A stretch of 64,000 nt of DNA from Deltaproteobacteria bacterium UBA6601 (GCA_002433485.1 DJIF01000051.1:1-64000); one strand, 5' to 3'; positions 25,397-33,984 are shown, counted from the stretch's first letter. Translations and numbers: made by a program. The notes: generated by a model from the sequence alone, not told the origin.

Positions 25397-27220
25397 ATGC
25401 AGCCATCCCCCGATCCCGAACAGGAAAAGCGCGTACTGACGGCCGTGGTGCTGTCCGTTCTGGTGCTGTGGATTTTTCAGAGTTTCGTATTTGAGCCACC
25501 ACCGGTACCGCCAGTGTCGGTTCCGCAACAGGCTGTTGGGCCGCTTGCCGAACAAGCAGCCGAGTCATCGACCGCAGCGGTTGTGGACGTCAATGGTGAT
25601 GATGACGATTCAGCGCGTAGCGCCCAGCCACTTGAGGCTCGCAAGTTAAAGCCACCTACTCCCCCTATTGAGCTTGAGCGGAATTGGGGAGATCTGGATG
25701 AACTTGGGGTTGATCGCAGCACAGCGAGTCGTTGGTCCAATTTTGGTGGCTCTCCGACCACTCTGCAGATTCGTGCATATCAGGAGGCCTATGAACTGGA
25801 TTGGCTACCTACCTGGTTGTTGAAGGGTTTCACCAGTGGTTTTGACTGGGGTGAGTTCGATATGGGCTGGCCCGAACTCCCTTCGACCGGAGCGGTCAAT
25901 ATTGTTCAGGGGCAAGCAGGAGAGGTCCTGTTTCCGGTCGGTATCGATTCCGATGGTATCGCCGCCGACCTCGGTCATTATCGGGTTAAGGAACAGAAAA
26001 ATGTGCTGCTGTTTGAGAAGGAACGCGGCTCTGTTGAGGTTAGTAAGCGCTTCAGTCTGCCTACAGAGGGCTATCTTCTCGATTATCTGGTCAGCTTCAA
26101 GAACATCAGCGCGCAGCCTCTTGAGCTGATTCCTCAGGTGGGGGTGGCTGACCACATGAAGCCGGCGGTCGGCCAGTTCGGCTCCCAATCTGAAGTCTGG
26201 GCCCAGCTCAACGGTGAGGTCGAAAGCAATCCTCCCGATAATCTTGAGGACGAAGCGCGACGCTTTGACGGGCCAGTGGATTGGTTCGGGGTGGGGGATC
26301 GCTATTTTCTTGTTGCTCTGGAACCCACGCAGCCGCTGAATGGCCAGCTGGTCATGACCAGAGCTCCAGGCAATGAGCGATATGGAGCGGTCTATCAGGC
26401 CTCAAGTAAGACTCTCGCTCCGGGTGAGGTGGTCTCCTTTGCCTTTCGTTTGTATGCGGGCCCCAAGGAACTCGACATTCTCGAAGATGCGGGCCTCAAG
26501 ATGGCCTCAAGCGTCAACTTCGGCATGTTTGGGGTGGTTGCGCTGCCCATTCTGGCGTTCCTCAAGTTCATTTTCTCTCTGGTGGGTAGCTGGGGAATCT
26601 CCATCATCCTGCTGACCGTTTGCATCAAGGCGGCCCTTTTTCCGCTGTCGCAGAAGTCTTATCGATCCATGAAGGGAATGCAGAAACTGCAGCCTGAGAT
26701 TGAGAAGCTCAAGGAAAAGCACGGCGACGATAAAGAGGCCATGAACCGAGAGATGATGGCGCTGTGGAAGGAGCACGGAGTCAATCCGTTGGGTGGCTGT
26801 CTGCCCATGTTGCTGCAGATGCCGATCTGGTTCGCTCTTTATCGGGTTCTGTGGAATTCCGTCGAGCTCTACCAGACTTCATTCTTGTACTTCGCTGACT
26901 TGAGCCTGCGTGACCCTCTGGGGGTCTTTCCCCTGGTGCTTGGCGTGACCATGTGGCTGCAGCAGAAGATGACTCCAACTGCATCGGCCGATCCCATGCA
27001 GCAAAAGATCATGCGGATGATGCCGCTGTTCTTCTCGGTGATCATGTTCACCCTGCCCGCTGGTCTGGTTCTCTACATACTGGTGAACAATGTTTTGAGC
27101 ATTGGTCAGCAGTGGCTGATCCATCGTTCTAATGATGACGGCGAGCCGGTTGACAAGGCTGCTTCTGATGGAGCCAACAAAGCTGGTGCCAAGGCCGGCA
27201 AGTCGCGTAAGAAGAAATGA
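25397..27220 (+). CDS. yidC: Membrane protein insertase YidC
   Basis: Inserts and folds inner-membrane proteins alone or with SecYEG. 607 aa, Gram-negative type: an N-terminal membrane anchor (about 15-33), a large periplasmic beta domain (to about 365), then the conserved five-helix core from FGVVALPILAFLKFIFSLVG, with the hydrophilic loop MKGMQKLQPEIEKLKEKHG and the block GGCLPMLLQMPIWFALYRVL. The C-terminal tail is lysine-rich (KAGKSRKKK), which helps ribosome contact. It is followed by jag after 13 bp. Confidence 0.97.
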   Translation: MQPSPDPEQEKRVLTAVVLSVLVLWIFQSFVFEPPPVPPVSVPQQAVGPLAEQAAESSTAAVVDVNGDDDDSARSAQPLEARKLKPPTPPIELERNWGDLDELGVDRSTASRWSNFGGSPTTLQIRAYQEAYELDWLPTWLLKGFTSGFDWGEFDMGWPELPSTGAVNIVQGQAGEVLFPVGIDSDGIAADLGHYRVKEQKNVLLFEKERGSVEVSKRFSLPTEGYLLDYLVSFKNISAQPLELIPQVGVADHMKPAVGQFGSQSEVWAQLNGEVESNPPDNLEDEARRFDGPVDWFGVGDRYFLVALEPTQPLNGQLVMTRAPGNERYGAVYQASSKTLAPGEVVSFAFRLYAGPKELDILEDAGLKMASSVNFGMFGVVALPILAFLKFIFSLVGSWGISIILLTVCIKAALFPLSQKSYRSMKGMQKLQPEIEKLKEKHGDDKEAMNREMMALWKEHGVNPLGGCLPMLLQMPIWFALYRVLWNSVELYQTSFLYFADLSLRDPLGVFPLVLGVTMWLQQKMTPTASADPMQQKIMRMMPLFFSVIMFTLPAGLVLYILVNNVLSIGQQWLIHRSNDDGEPVDKAASDGANKAGAKAGKSRKKK

Positions 27221-27233
27221 AGCGAGGTTTGAG

Positions 27234-27998
27234 ATGAGTGAGATCATCACGGTTGAAGGTAAGACCCTGAACGAGGCGATTGGCCGAGCCACCCAACAGC
27301 TGGGGGCCGTTGTCAGCGATGAAATTCGCTATGAGTTTGTTCGTGAACACTTTCGTGGTGGCGCTTATACCGTCCAGATAAGTGCATCGATGCGCAGTGA
27401 AGAGGATTTGGCAGGTCGCGCCAATCTCCGTGCTCGCGCTGATCAGGCTGCCCAGTGGATGCGTGATTGTCTCAATAGTTTTGGTTCGGAGGCCCAGGTC
27501 CGTGCTGTCTTTAAGTCTGAGGCAGAGCTGTTGGTTGAGGTCCAGTGCGAGCAGGATGGTCGGCTGCTGATTGGTAAAGAGGGTCGTAATCTCAAGGCCT
27601 TTGAGTTGCTCTTGGCGAGCGCGGTGCTGGACGGTCAGGATGAGCTCAAGATCTGTCTTGATGTGGAAGGCTATCGAAGTCGCTCCAGATCGCCCCGTCG
27701 TGATGAGGATCGGCCGCGTCGTGATGATCGGGGCGGTCGAGGCAGGGGTAGAGATCGCGACCGTGGTTCTCGGCGACCGCGTCGTGAGGGGGATGCAGAG
27801 CGGGATCAGGCGATTCATGCCGAGACTCGTTCTGCCGTTGAGCGAATTCTCGCTGGAGAGGAACAGAGTCTGGTCTTGAGCGAGATGAATTCCTATGAGC
27901 GACATCTGGCCCATACGGTGGTCAAGGAAGTAGATGGAGTCGACTCACGTTCGGTGGGCTCCGGCTCTGATCGACGGGTCGAGGTCTTCGCTCGCTAA
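27234..27998 (+). CDS. jag: Jag/KhpB (EloR) RNA-binding protein with Arg-Asp linker
   Basis: 254 aa: Jag N-terminal domain (1-50), a KH domain with the loop GRLLIGKEGRN at 109-119, and a C-terminal R3H domain with R223-x3-H227 (YERHLAHTVV). Between KH and R3H, residues 148-187 form a low-complexity Arg/Asp/Ser/Gly linker that looks like an RS/RGG segment and is not typical of the family. These proteins bind RNA and influence envelope growth. ATG 27234 is preceded by GAGG. It lies between yidC and mnmE as usual. Confidence 0.92.
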   Translation: MSEIITVEGKTLNEAIGRATQQLGAVVSDEIRYEFVREHFRGGAYTVQISASMRSEEDLAGRANLRARADQAAQWMRDCLNSFGSEAQVRAVFKSEAELLVEVQCEQDGRLLIGKEGRNLKAFELLLASAVLDGQDELKICLDVEGYRSRSRSPRRDEDRPRRDDRGGRGRGRDRDRGSRRPRREGDAERDQAIHAETRSAVERILAGEEQSLVLSEMNSYERHLAHTVVKEVDGVDSRSVGSGSDRRVEVFAR

Positions 27999-28018
27999 GG
28001 GCCTTTGGTGGTCATCTG

Positions 28019-29398
28019 ATGAGCTCTTCCCATCGCCTTATGGCTGAGGCGGTAGAACTCGTGAATGACCCCATCGTGGCGATTTCAACCGCACCAGGCT
28101 CTGCCGCCGTTGGAATTCTGCGTCTGTCGGGGCCTAAGGATTCGCTGAATCCAATTCTGCAGGCTTTGTTGGGTCTTCATGAGTGGCGGAGCTTAAAGCC
28201 CCGGCAGCTTCACTTGCGGACACTGCGCAACCCCGACAGTGGCGAGATCGTGGATGAGGCACTGGTGGTGCGATTTGCTGCTCCGAATTCCTACACCGGA
28301 GAAGATCTGGTTGAGCTTCACCTGCATGGCAATCCAGTGGTGATGAACCGGGTACAGGAGCTTATCTGCGAGCTTGGAGCTCGGCTGGCGCGACCTGGGG
28401 AGTTTACTCGGCGTGCTCTGGTCAATGGGCGTATGTCCTTGCTTCAGGCTGAGGCTCTGGATGCATTGATCAAAGCTCCAGACTGGTCTTCAGTGAGGGT
28501 TGCTCGCCGTCATCTTGGGGGGGAATTGCTGCAGCGGATTGCAGACTGGCGAGGCAAGATCCTGCCGCTTGCCGCTGCCCTTGAAGCGCTGGTTGATTTT
28601 CCCGAAGAAGTAGAAGACGCCGAGATCAGAGCTCTGCTCCGTGGACTGGAGCCCCTTGCTGTTGAGATGGAGGAGCTGGTCACGACTTTTGCCGCTGGAC
28701 AGCGGGGCTCAAGTCTTCCAGTGGTGGTCTTGAGGGGCCCGGTAAATGCGGGCAAGAGCACACTTTTTAATGCTTTATTGGGTCACTCTCGAGCCATTGT
28801 CTCTGAGCTTGCCGGTACTACGCGTGACATTGTTTCCGAGCAGGTTCAGTGGTCGGGGGTTTCCTTGAGTCTGTCGGATACGGCTGGACTCCGAGTTGGT
28901 GGGGATCAGATTGAAGCAGAGGGGATGGAGCGTGCTGCTGATCTGGTCGGACGCAGTGACTTGATCCTTGAGGTGCGTGATGGCCGAGCCGTGCTGAGTG
29001 CCGAACTGGAGCAGGACGAGTCGCATTCGGCAGTCATTTTGGTCGCCACTCATGCTGACCTGTTGACGGAGGAGCAGTGTGGCGGTTTGGAATCCAGGGC
29101 TTTTGTCACGGTGAGTGCTCCGACTGGAGCTGGAATCGGTTCATTACGCGACCAGATTGTTGCCCTGCTAGCCCAAAACTCCACACAGGGCTTGGTTTTG
29201 CAGACTCAGCGTCAGCAGGCGGCGCTGCAGCGCGCCATTAAGGAGCTTCAGGAGGCGGTGATTCTAGGTGATGATGAGCCGGTACTGGCGGCGCTGGCGC
29301 TGGCTAGGTCTGGGGAGGCGCTTGAGGAGTTGGCTGGGGCCTTCACCACAGAGGAGGTGCTCGATGAGCTGTTTGCACGGTTCTGCATCGGCAAGTAG
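28019..29398 (+). CDS. mnmE: tRNA modification GTPase MnmE
   Basis: Acts with MnmG to make the 5-carboxymethylaminomethyl group on wobble uridine 34. 459 aa: N-terminal folate-binding domain, helical domain, inserted G domain (about 235-385) and the C-terminal catalytic FCIGK motif. G1 GPVNAGKS (240-247), G2 AGTTRD (265-270) and G3 DTAG (287-290) are intact. The guanine-specificity motif NKxD reads THAD (344-347), keeping only the Asp. The ATG at 28019 overlaps a TGA of another frame. mnmG follows after 81 bp. Confidence 0.96.
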   Translation: MSSSHRLMAEAVELVNDPIVAISTAPGSAAVGILRLSGPKDSLNPILQALLGLHEWRSLKPRQLHLRTLRNPDSGEIVDEALVVRFAAPNSYTGEDLVELHLHGNPVVMNRVQELICELGARLARPGEFTRRALVNGRMSLLQAEALDALIKAPDWSSVRVARRHLGGELLQRIADWRGKILPLAAALEALVDFPEEVEDAEIRALLRGLEPLAVEMEELVTTFAAGQRGSSLPVVVLRGPVNAGKSTLFNALLGHSRAIVSELAGTTRDIVSEQVQWSGVSLSLSDTAGLRVGGDQIEAEGMERAADLVGRSDLILEVRDGRAVLSAELEQDESHSAVILVATHADLLTEEQCGGLESRAFVTVSAPTGAGIGSLRDQIVALLAQNSTQGLVLQTQRQQAALQRAIKELQEAVILGDDEPVLAALALARSGEALEELAGAFTTEEVLDELFARFCIGK

Positions 29399-29479
29399 GT
29401 CCTCGATTTGTCGGTTGTATCGGCTAACTTGCAGGGGACAAGGGGTGTTTCGAACTCCGTGGGAGATCGCTAACTGGCT

Positions 29480-31375
29480 ATGAGAAACGAAGACTGTGTG
29501 GTGGTTGTCGGTGCAGGGCATGCAGGGGTCGAGGCGGCCTTGGCTGCAGCGCGCGTCGGTCGTCGCACTTTGCTGGTCACCCTCTCAGCTGGAGGGATCG
29601 CCCAGATGCCTTGCAACCCAGCGGTTGGGGGGCAGGGCAAGGGTCATCTGGTACGAGAGATCGATGCGCTGGGTGGTGCGATGGCCTTGTGTGCCGACGC
29701 AACCAGCATTCAGTTTAAGTATTTGAACACGCGTAAGGGCCTCGCAGTTCGCTCTTCTCGGGCTCAGGTCGATCGCTTCCTTTACCAACGGCGCATGGGC
29801 GAGCGGATTCGCAGCGTGGCAGGGATTGAGCTGATTGAGGGAGAGGTGGTTGCCCTGCGTGATGATGGGGTGCGGGTGATTGGGGTTGAACTGGCCGATG
29901 GCTCCAAGATTGATGCGGGAGCGGTCGTGATTACGACGGGAACGGCCCTGCGTGGCAGCCTACACACTGGTCTTCATGCTCGACCTGGCGGCGGCGGCGG
30001 TAGGCCATCTGCTCTGCGGCTGAGTGCTTGTCTACAGCAAGTTGGTCATCGACTCTCTCGGCTTAAGACCGGGACCGTGCCACGTTTGGATGGGAGAACC
30101 ATCCAGTGGGATCAGCTGCGTCCTCAAGATGGCGATTGTCCAGGTGCGCGCTTTTCCTTTGTTGGTCCGCCCTCAGCACTGCCTCAAGTGCGTTGTTATG
30201 AGACATCTACAGGGCATGAGGCTCATCAGATCATTCGCGATGGTCTTGCTCACTCCCCGATGTACGGTGTTCAGGCGGCCATTGATGGAGTTGGGCCCAG
30301 GTATTGCCCGAGCATCGAGGACAAGGTGTTGCGCTTTGCAGAGCGCGATCAGCATCGGGTCTTTCTCGAGCCGGAAGGTCTGTCCAGCTATGAGGTTTAT
30401 CCCAACGGCTTCTCGACCAGCCTGGCAGTCTCCACCCAACTGGCTGCGTTGCGCAGCATGAAGGGTCTTGAGCAGGTTCGAGTACTGCGCCCTGGCTATG
30501 CCATTGAGTATGATTTCTGCGATCCGCGGGATCTTGATCAGGGCCTGCAGAGTAGCTTTCTAGAGGGGCTCTATCTGGCCGGTCAGATCAATGGCACAAC
30601 CGGCTATGAGGAGGCCGCTGCTCAGGGTCTCCTAGCTGGGGCCAATGCCGCTTTAGCTTTATCAGGCCGGGACCCACTGAGGATTGGCCGGGATCAGGGT
30701 TATCTGGGGGTAATGGTCGACGATCTGACCTCTAAGGGCACTAGCGAGCCTTATCGGATGTTTACTTCTCGTGCCGAGTGGCGCTTGCTGCTGCGTGAAG
30801 ACAATGCTGATCTTCGCCTTACCGAGCTTGGCCGGAGCTGCGGACTGGTGGACGAGGAGCGGTGGAAGAGCTTCTGCCAGCGCAGAGAGCAGGTAGCGGC
30901 AGGGCTTGTGTTCCTGCGTACGACACGAGTGCGACCTTCAGCGCAGGTCAACGCTTATCTGGCTTCCCTGGATCAGTCTTCTTTGTCGCGTGCCTGCAGC
31001 CTTGCCGATCTCTGTCAGCGCAAGGGAGTTACCTATGGCTCTATGCTGGAGGCACTTGAGCTTGAGGGCCCTCAGCTCGCTGATGAAGAAGCCCTTCAGG
31101 TGCTCGTTCAGTGTCGCTATCGCGGCTACATAAAGAGGCAGGAAGATGCCCTGCAGCGTCTGCAGGAGTTGTCCTCGCTGCCGGTGCCGGACTCCTTTGT
31201 CTATGAGGGCTTGCCTGGTTTGCGTCATGAGCTGGTCGAAAAGCTCTCCACTAGTCGGCCTCGTACCCTGGGCGAGCTGAGCGCTATTCCTGGAGTCACC
31301 CCTGCCGCGGTGGCTCTGCTTGCGGCGCGCTTGAAGGACCCTGCTGCTGGGGCTTCTGGAAGCAAGCCGCACTAA
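29480..31375 (+). CDS. mnmG: tRNA uridine-34 5-carboxymethylaminomethyl modification enzyme MnmG
   Basis: FAD-dependent partner of MnmE. 631 aa, normal length. The N-terminal dinucleotide fold reads VVGAGHAGVEAALAAARVG, followed by CNPAVGGQGKGHLVREIDAL. GidA family landmarks LKTGTVPRLDGRTI, GQINGTTGYEEAAAQGL and FTSRAEWRLLLREDNADLRL are all present. The C-terminal helical domain ends near IPGVTPAAVALLAARLK. rsmG begins 9 bp after the stop. Confidence 0.97.
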   Translation: MRNEDCVVVVGAGHAGVEAALAAARVGRRTLLVTLSAGGIAQMPCNPAVGGQGKGHLVREIDALGGAMALCADATSIQFKYLNTRKGLAVRSSRAQVDRFLYQRRMGERIRSVAGIELIEGEVVALRDDGVRVIGVELADGSKIDAGAVVITTGTALRGSLHTGLHARPGGGGGRPSALRLSACLQQVGHRLSRLKTGTVPRLDGRTIQWDQLRPQDGDCPGARFSFVGPPSALPQVRCYETSTGHEAHQIIRDGLAHSPMYGVQAAIDGVGPRYCPSIEDKVLRFAERDQHRVFLEPEGLSSYEVYPNGFSTSLAVSTQLAALRSMKGLEQVRVLRPGYAIEYDFCDPRDLDQGLQSSFLEGLYLAGQINGTTGYEEAAAQGLLAGANAALALSGRDPLRIGRDQGYLGVMVDDLTSKGTSEPYRMFTSRAEWRLLLREDNADLRLTELGRSCGLVDEERWKSFCQRREQVAAGLVFLRTTRVRPSAQVNAYLASLDQSSLSRACSLADLCQRKGVTYGSMLEALELEGPQLADEEALQVLVQCRYRGYIKRQEDALQRLQELSSLPVPDSFVYEGLPGLRHELVEKLSTSRPRTLGELSAIPGVTPAAVALLAARLKDPAAGASGSKPH

Positions 31376-31384
31376 GGCAGTGCT

Positions 31385-31888
31385 TTGGTACAAAAGCGTT
31401 CGCTGATCTGTAGTCAAGAGCAGCTTGAGCAGGCCTTGGCTGGTCTGGGTGAAGCGGATCAGGAGCTGCTTAAGCGGTTGGGGATTTTTACTGAACTGTT
31501 GGACAAGTGGTCTCGTGCTCAGCGTCTGGTTGGGTGGCGCGATGCAGAATCTTTGCTTCATGAAGGCTTGCTTGATGCCTGGGCGGCCGTTCCGTTGTTG
31601 GACCAAAGCAGCCCACGGCCGGTCATTGATTTGGGCTCTGGTGCTGGGCTCCCCGGCCTGATCTTTGCTGCGGCCCGACCGTCTCGTGAGTTCCACCTCA
31701 TTGAAGCGCGGCGTAAGCGGGCTTCTTTTTTGACCGCGGCGGCTCGAGCCATGGGATTGGAGCAGGTCCAGGTCCATCGCGCTCGCTGGGAACAGCTCTT
31801 TGAAGAGGGCAAGGTTCCTCTGCGGGGCTTGGTTACGGCGCGGGCTTTTGCCCCACCTGCCGCTGTACTCGGAGCGGCAACTCGTTAG
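31385..31888 (+). CDS. rsmG: 16S rRNA (guanine-527-N7)-methyltransferase, C-terminally truncated by TAG
   Basis: SAM-dependent methyltransferase acting on 16S rRNA G527. Residues 1-167 carry the helical N-terminus, the SAM motif VIDLGSGAGLPGL and the downstream VTARAFAPPA. The frame then meets TAG at 31886-31888, although RsmG is normally about 205-215 aa. The same frame continues for 46 codons with plausible RsmG C-terminal sequence, so this looks like a recent nonsense mutation (CAG to TAG would restore it) or a sequence error. The start is TTG at 31385. Function may be reduced or lost. Confidence 0.82.
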   Translation: MVQKRSLICSQEQLEQALAGLGEADQELLKRLGIFTELLDKWSRAQRLVGWRDAESLLHEGLLDAWAAVPLLDQSSPRPVIDLGSGAGLPGLIFAAARPSREFHLIEARRKRASFLTAAARAMGLEQVQVHRARWEQLFEEGKVPLRGLVTARAFAPPAAVLGAATR

Positions 31889-32029
31889 CAGGCTCAACAG
31901 GTCTTGCTGTCGGTGGCCACGCAAGCGCAACCGCCTGCCAGCGTCGGCAATTGGAGTGAAGTCGCCCGTCGCCCCGGAGCCCCAAGTGACCGCAGAGTCC
32001 ACATGTTGTTGGGGATTTTGGGGGCGTAG
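31889..32029 (+). pseudogene. Detached C-terminal coding remnant of rsmG
   Basis: Reading on in the rsmG frame after the amber codon gives 46 codons (starting QAQQVLLSVATQ, ending RRVHMLLGILGA) and a TAG at 32027-32029. The total would be 213 codons plus the interrupted position, matching full-length RsmG. The RRVHMLLGI ending resembles the last strand of the family. The remainder of the gap to the bactofilin gene (32030-32209) holds a weak hairpin and no gene. Confidence 0.55.
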
Positions 32030-32062
32030 CGGCTGAGCTGAGCCTAGTGCACTGCATGCTTT

Positions 32063-32083
32063 CGCCAAATCTCGGCGCTTTTT
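32063..32083 (+). terminator. Weak possible terminator after rsmG
   Basis: CGCC (32063-32066) can pair with GGCG (32074-32077) and is followed by CTTTTT. The 4-bp stem is short, so this is only suggestive of an end to the rpmH-rsmG transcript. Confidence 0.3.
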
Positions 32084-32209
32084 CCCAGATTTACGTTGCG
32101 AAAGGGGAGCAGCATCCCTTACTCTCGGGGAAGGATCTCGCCGTGGGTCCGTATTTGCAGAGCAGTACCCTGAGCAACCGAGGGCTCAGGAATCAGATCG
32201 GGAGCCATC

Positions 32210-32812
32210 ATGAAGTTCGGACGCAAAGAGCCTCTGTTCAACTCATCCATTGACGAGTCGACTGGAGTCGACTCGGTACACCTAGCCAATCACTATGACG
32301 AGCCACGAGATATTGTTCGAAGTTCGGCCGGTAATGATCTCAACGCCTTTATGGGGCCCGGCTGTATCTATGAGGGCAAGCTCACTTTTGAGGGGCGGGT
32401 TCGCATTGATGGCAAGTTCACCGGAGAGATCTTCAGTACCGATACTCTTGAAGTTGGCCCTGGCGCAGAGATCGAGGCGGAAATCGATGTCTCAAGCGTG
32501 ATCATCGCCGGTCGGGTAACCGGCAATATTAACGCTCGAGGGCGCTGCGACTTGCGGGCGCCAGGGGTCATTGTAGGCAATATCTGCTCTCCCATTGTCA
32601 CGATGGAAGAAGGGGTTCGGTTTGATGGCGCGATGCAGATGCAAAACGCACTTGATGAGGTGGTTCAAGCGCGAACCCAGCGCGCTCCTGGAGCCCTTGG
32701 CACGCTGACAACCGGTGAGCATGACGATGATGACTGTGGGGTTGCTACGGGTCGAATAGAGGCGCCTGCAACGCGGGATCCTTCCGATTTGTTGGACCCT
32801 GAGAATATCTAG
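32210..32812 (+). CDS. Bactofilin family cytoskeletal protein
   Basis: 200 aa. The central region (about 45-150) is a bactofilin beta-helix, recognisable from repeating strands such as YEGKLTFEGRVRIDGKFTGE, DTLEVGPGAEIEAEIDVSS and GRVTGNINARGRCDLRAPGV. Tails on both sides are disordered, and the C-terminal one is acidic. Bactofilins polymerise without nucleotide and organise cell shape or chromosome segregation. In Myxococcus one paralogue works with the ParABS system. Here it lies where parAB often occur. The ATG at 32210 follows GGGAG. Confidence 0.92.
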   Translation: MKFGRKEPLFNSSIDESTGVDSVHLANHYDEPRDIVRSSAGNDLNAFMGPGCIYEGKLTFEGRVRIDGKFTGEIFSTDTLEVGPGAEIEAEIDVSSVIIAGRVTGNINARGRCDLRAPGVIVGNICSPIVTMEEGVRFDGAMQMQNALDEVVQARTQRAPGALGTLTTGEHDDDDCGVATGRIEAPATRDPSDLLDPENI

Positions 32813-32971
32813 CTTATAGCCACTTCCGATCGGCTCGGGGCTTTGGTTTCGACTAGGTCGTTGCCCTGCAGTGATTCGTTTAGCCGAGCAAGTTATGCTG
32901 CCACCTGGTCCCGGTGAAGAGTTAGGAAGAGTCGTCAGCGTACTATCTCTGGCTGCTATTTAAGCTAGTAC

Positions 32972-33000
32972 TTGACTTCCGTTTTGCAGGCTCTTACCCT
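32972..33000 (+). promoter_or_regulatory. Possible promoter of rpmG-rpmB
   Basis: TTGACT (32972-32977) and TACCCT (32995-33000) are spaced by 17 bp, about 33 bp ahead of the rpmG ATG. The -35 is good and the -10 is moderate. Confidence 0.4.
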
Positions 33001-33032
33001 GCGCGCCCGCTTCAGTTGCGGAGGAACAAGCT

Positions 33033-33188
33033 ATGCGTGAGAAGATCAAGCTCGTATCGACAGCCGGAACCGGCTACTACTACACGACGACCAAGAATCG
33101 TCGGACTACGACCGAGAAGTTGTCGTTTAAGAAGTACGATCCGAAGCTTCGAAAGCACGTTCTCTTCAAGGAAGCGAAGATCAAGTAG
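33033..33188 (+). CDS. rpmG: 50S ribosomal protein L33, zinc-independent form
   Basis: 51 aa. It begins MREKIKLVSTAGTGYYYTTT and ends KHVLFKEAKIK, which matches L33 over its whole length. The two CxxC pairs of zinc-binding L33 are absent, so this is the C-minus form that does not need zinc. A strong GGAGG lies 8-9 nt before the ATG. rpmB follows after 26 bp. Confidence 0.96.
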   Translation: MREKIKLVSTAGTGYYYTTTKNRRTTTEKLSFKKYDPKLRKHVLFKEAKIK

Positions 33189-33214
33189 GTCGTTCTGCGG
33201 TCTGGGAGTTTGTC

Positions 33215-33439
33215 ATGGCGAAGTGCAAGTTCACGGGTAAGGGTCCTCTAAGCGGTAACCGGGTTTCCCACTCGCACCGTAAGACCAAGCATTGGCAGCA
33301 GCCCAACATTCAGAGCAAGCGAATCTGGGATGAGGAGGAAGGTCGCTGGGTACGCGTGCGCGTCAGCACCAGCGCACTTCGGACCATCAGTAAGAAGGGT
33401 CTGCGCGCTGCGGCGGCGGACGCTGGGATTAAGCTCTAG
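33215..33439 (+). CDS. rpmB: 50S ribosomal protein L28
   Basis: 74 aa. The N-terminus MAKCKFTGKGPLSGNRVSHS with HRKTKH, and the C-terminal ISKKGLRAAAADAGIKL, are typical of L28. Only one cysteine is present, so a zinc ribbon is unlikely. It pairs with rpmG in one transcript, as often seen. The convergent rhodanese-like gene ends 1 bp downstream, leaving no space for a terminator. Confidence 0.96.
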   Translation: MAKCKFTGKGPLSGNRVSHSHRKTKHWQQPNIQSKRIWDEEEGRWVRVRVSTSALRTISKKGLRAAAADAGIKL

Positions 33440-33440
33440 C

Positions 33441-33983
33441 CTAAGTCTTGCTTGGCCCTTCGGCGACTTCGTTGCCGGCGCCTACCCAAGAGTCGATACC
33501 ACCTGCCAAGCTGGCGACATCACTAAAACCTGCCTTTTTTAGAAGGTAGGAAGCGTCGATGCTTTGTGTATCGGATTCACCGTAAAGGATGATCGCGCGT
33601 TTCTGGGTGAGCTCCGTAAGTGCCGAGCCCAGGGCGTCCAGTGGAATGTTCAGCGCTCCGGGAATGTGGGCGGCTTTCCAGGCTGGCTTGCTGCGAACGT
33701 CCAGGAGTTGGGGGTGATCTTCGCTTAGCTCTACCTCGAGCAGGATCCGGAGTTCTTCTGCAGATAGCTCTCTTGTGCCTCCTTCGATGGCATCGTGTTC
33801 GCCCTGAACGGCACTGACTCCTTCTGCCCGGTCCTGGTCAGCAGCTTCCTGTCGAATACGCTCAAAGTCTTCGTATTCACCGACTTCGTAGCCTGGTCCT
33901 CCTGGTCCTTCGACCAGGCCGCGGGCTATGCGCGCCGCGGTTCTAGCGACGCCAAGACCCCTCTTGAGGCTGCGTCGAATCAC
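33441..33983 (-). CDS. Rhodanese-like domain protein without the catalytic cysteine
   Basis: 180 aa from GTG 33983, chosen because the frame upstream runs inside the A-type carrier gene. The N-terminal 70 residues are Gly- and acid-rich without a known domain. The rhodanese fold covers about 75-175, with LLDVRSKPAWKAAHIPGALN and LAGGIDSWVGAG. Where active rhodaneses have Cys at the start of the loop, this protein has Gly135 (IILYGESDTQS). It therefore probably binds rather than transfers sulfur. It lies 1 bp after the Fe-S carrier gene, suggesting a role in Fe-S handling. Confidence 0.82.
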   Translation of the reverse strand: MIRRSLKRGLGVARTAARIARGLVEGPGGPGYEVGEYEDFERIRQEAADQDRAEGVSAVQGEHDAIEGGTRELSAEELRILLEVELSEDHPQLLDVRSKPAWKAAHIPGALNIPLDALGSALTELTQKRAIILYGESDTQSIDASYLLKKAGFSDVASLAGGIDSWVGAGNEVAEGPSKT

Positions 33984-33984
33984 T

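Noticed and set aside
27129..27914. 261-codon frame antisense to jag
   Set aside because: It is open only because the sense strand is rich in Arg and Asp codons, and the translated product is Thr/Ile/Leu-rich noise without motifs.
31886..31888. TAG as a reassigned or pyrrolysine codon
   Set aside because: TAG ends rpmH, rpmG, rpmB, dnaN and mnmE at their normal lengths, so it is an ordinary stop here.
30938..32068. Open frame of 376 codons antisense to mnmG and rsmG
   Set aside because: It lies opposite two well-conserved genes, has a Gln/Arg/Ser-rich composition typical of antisense frames and no recognisable domain.
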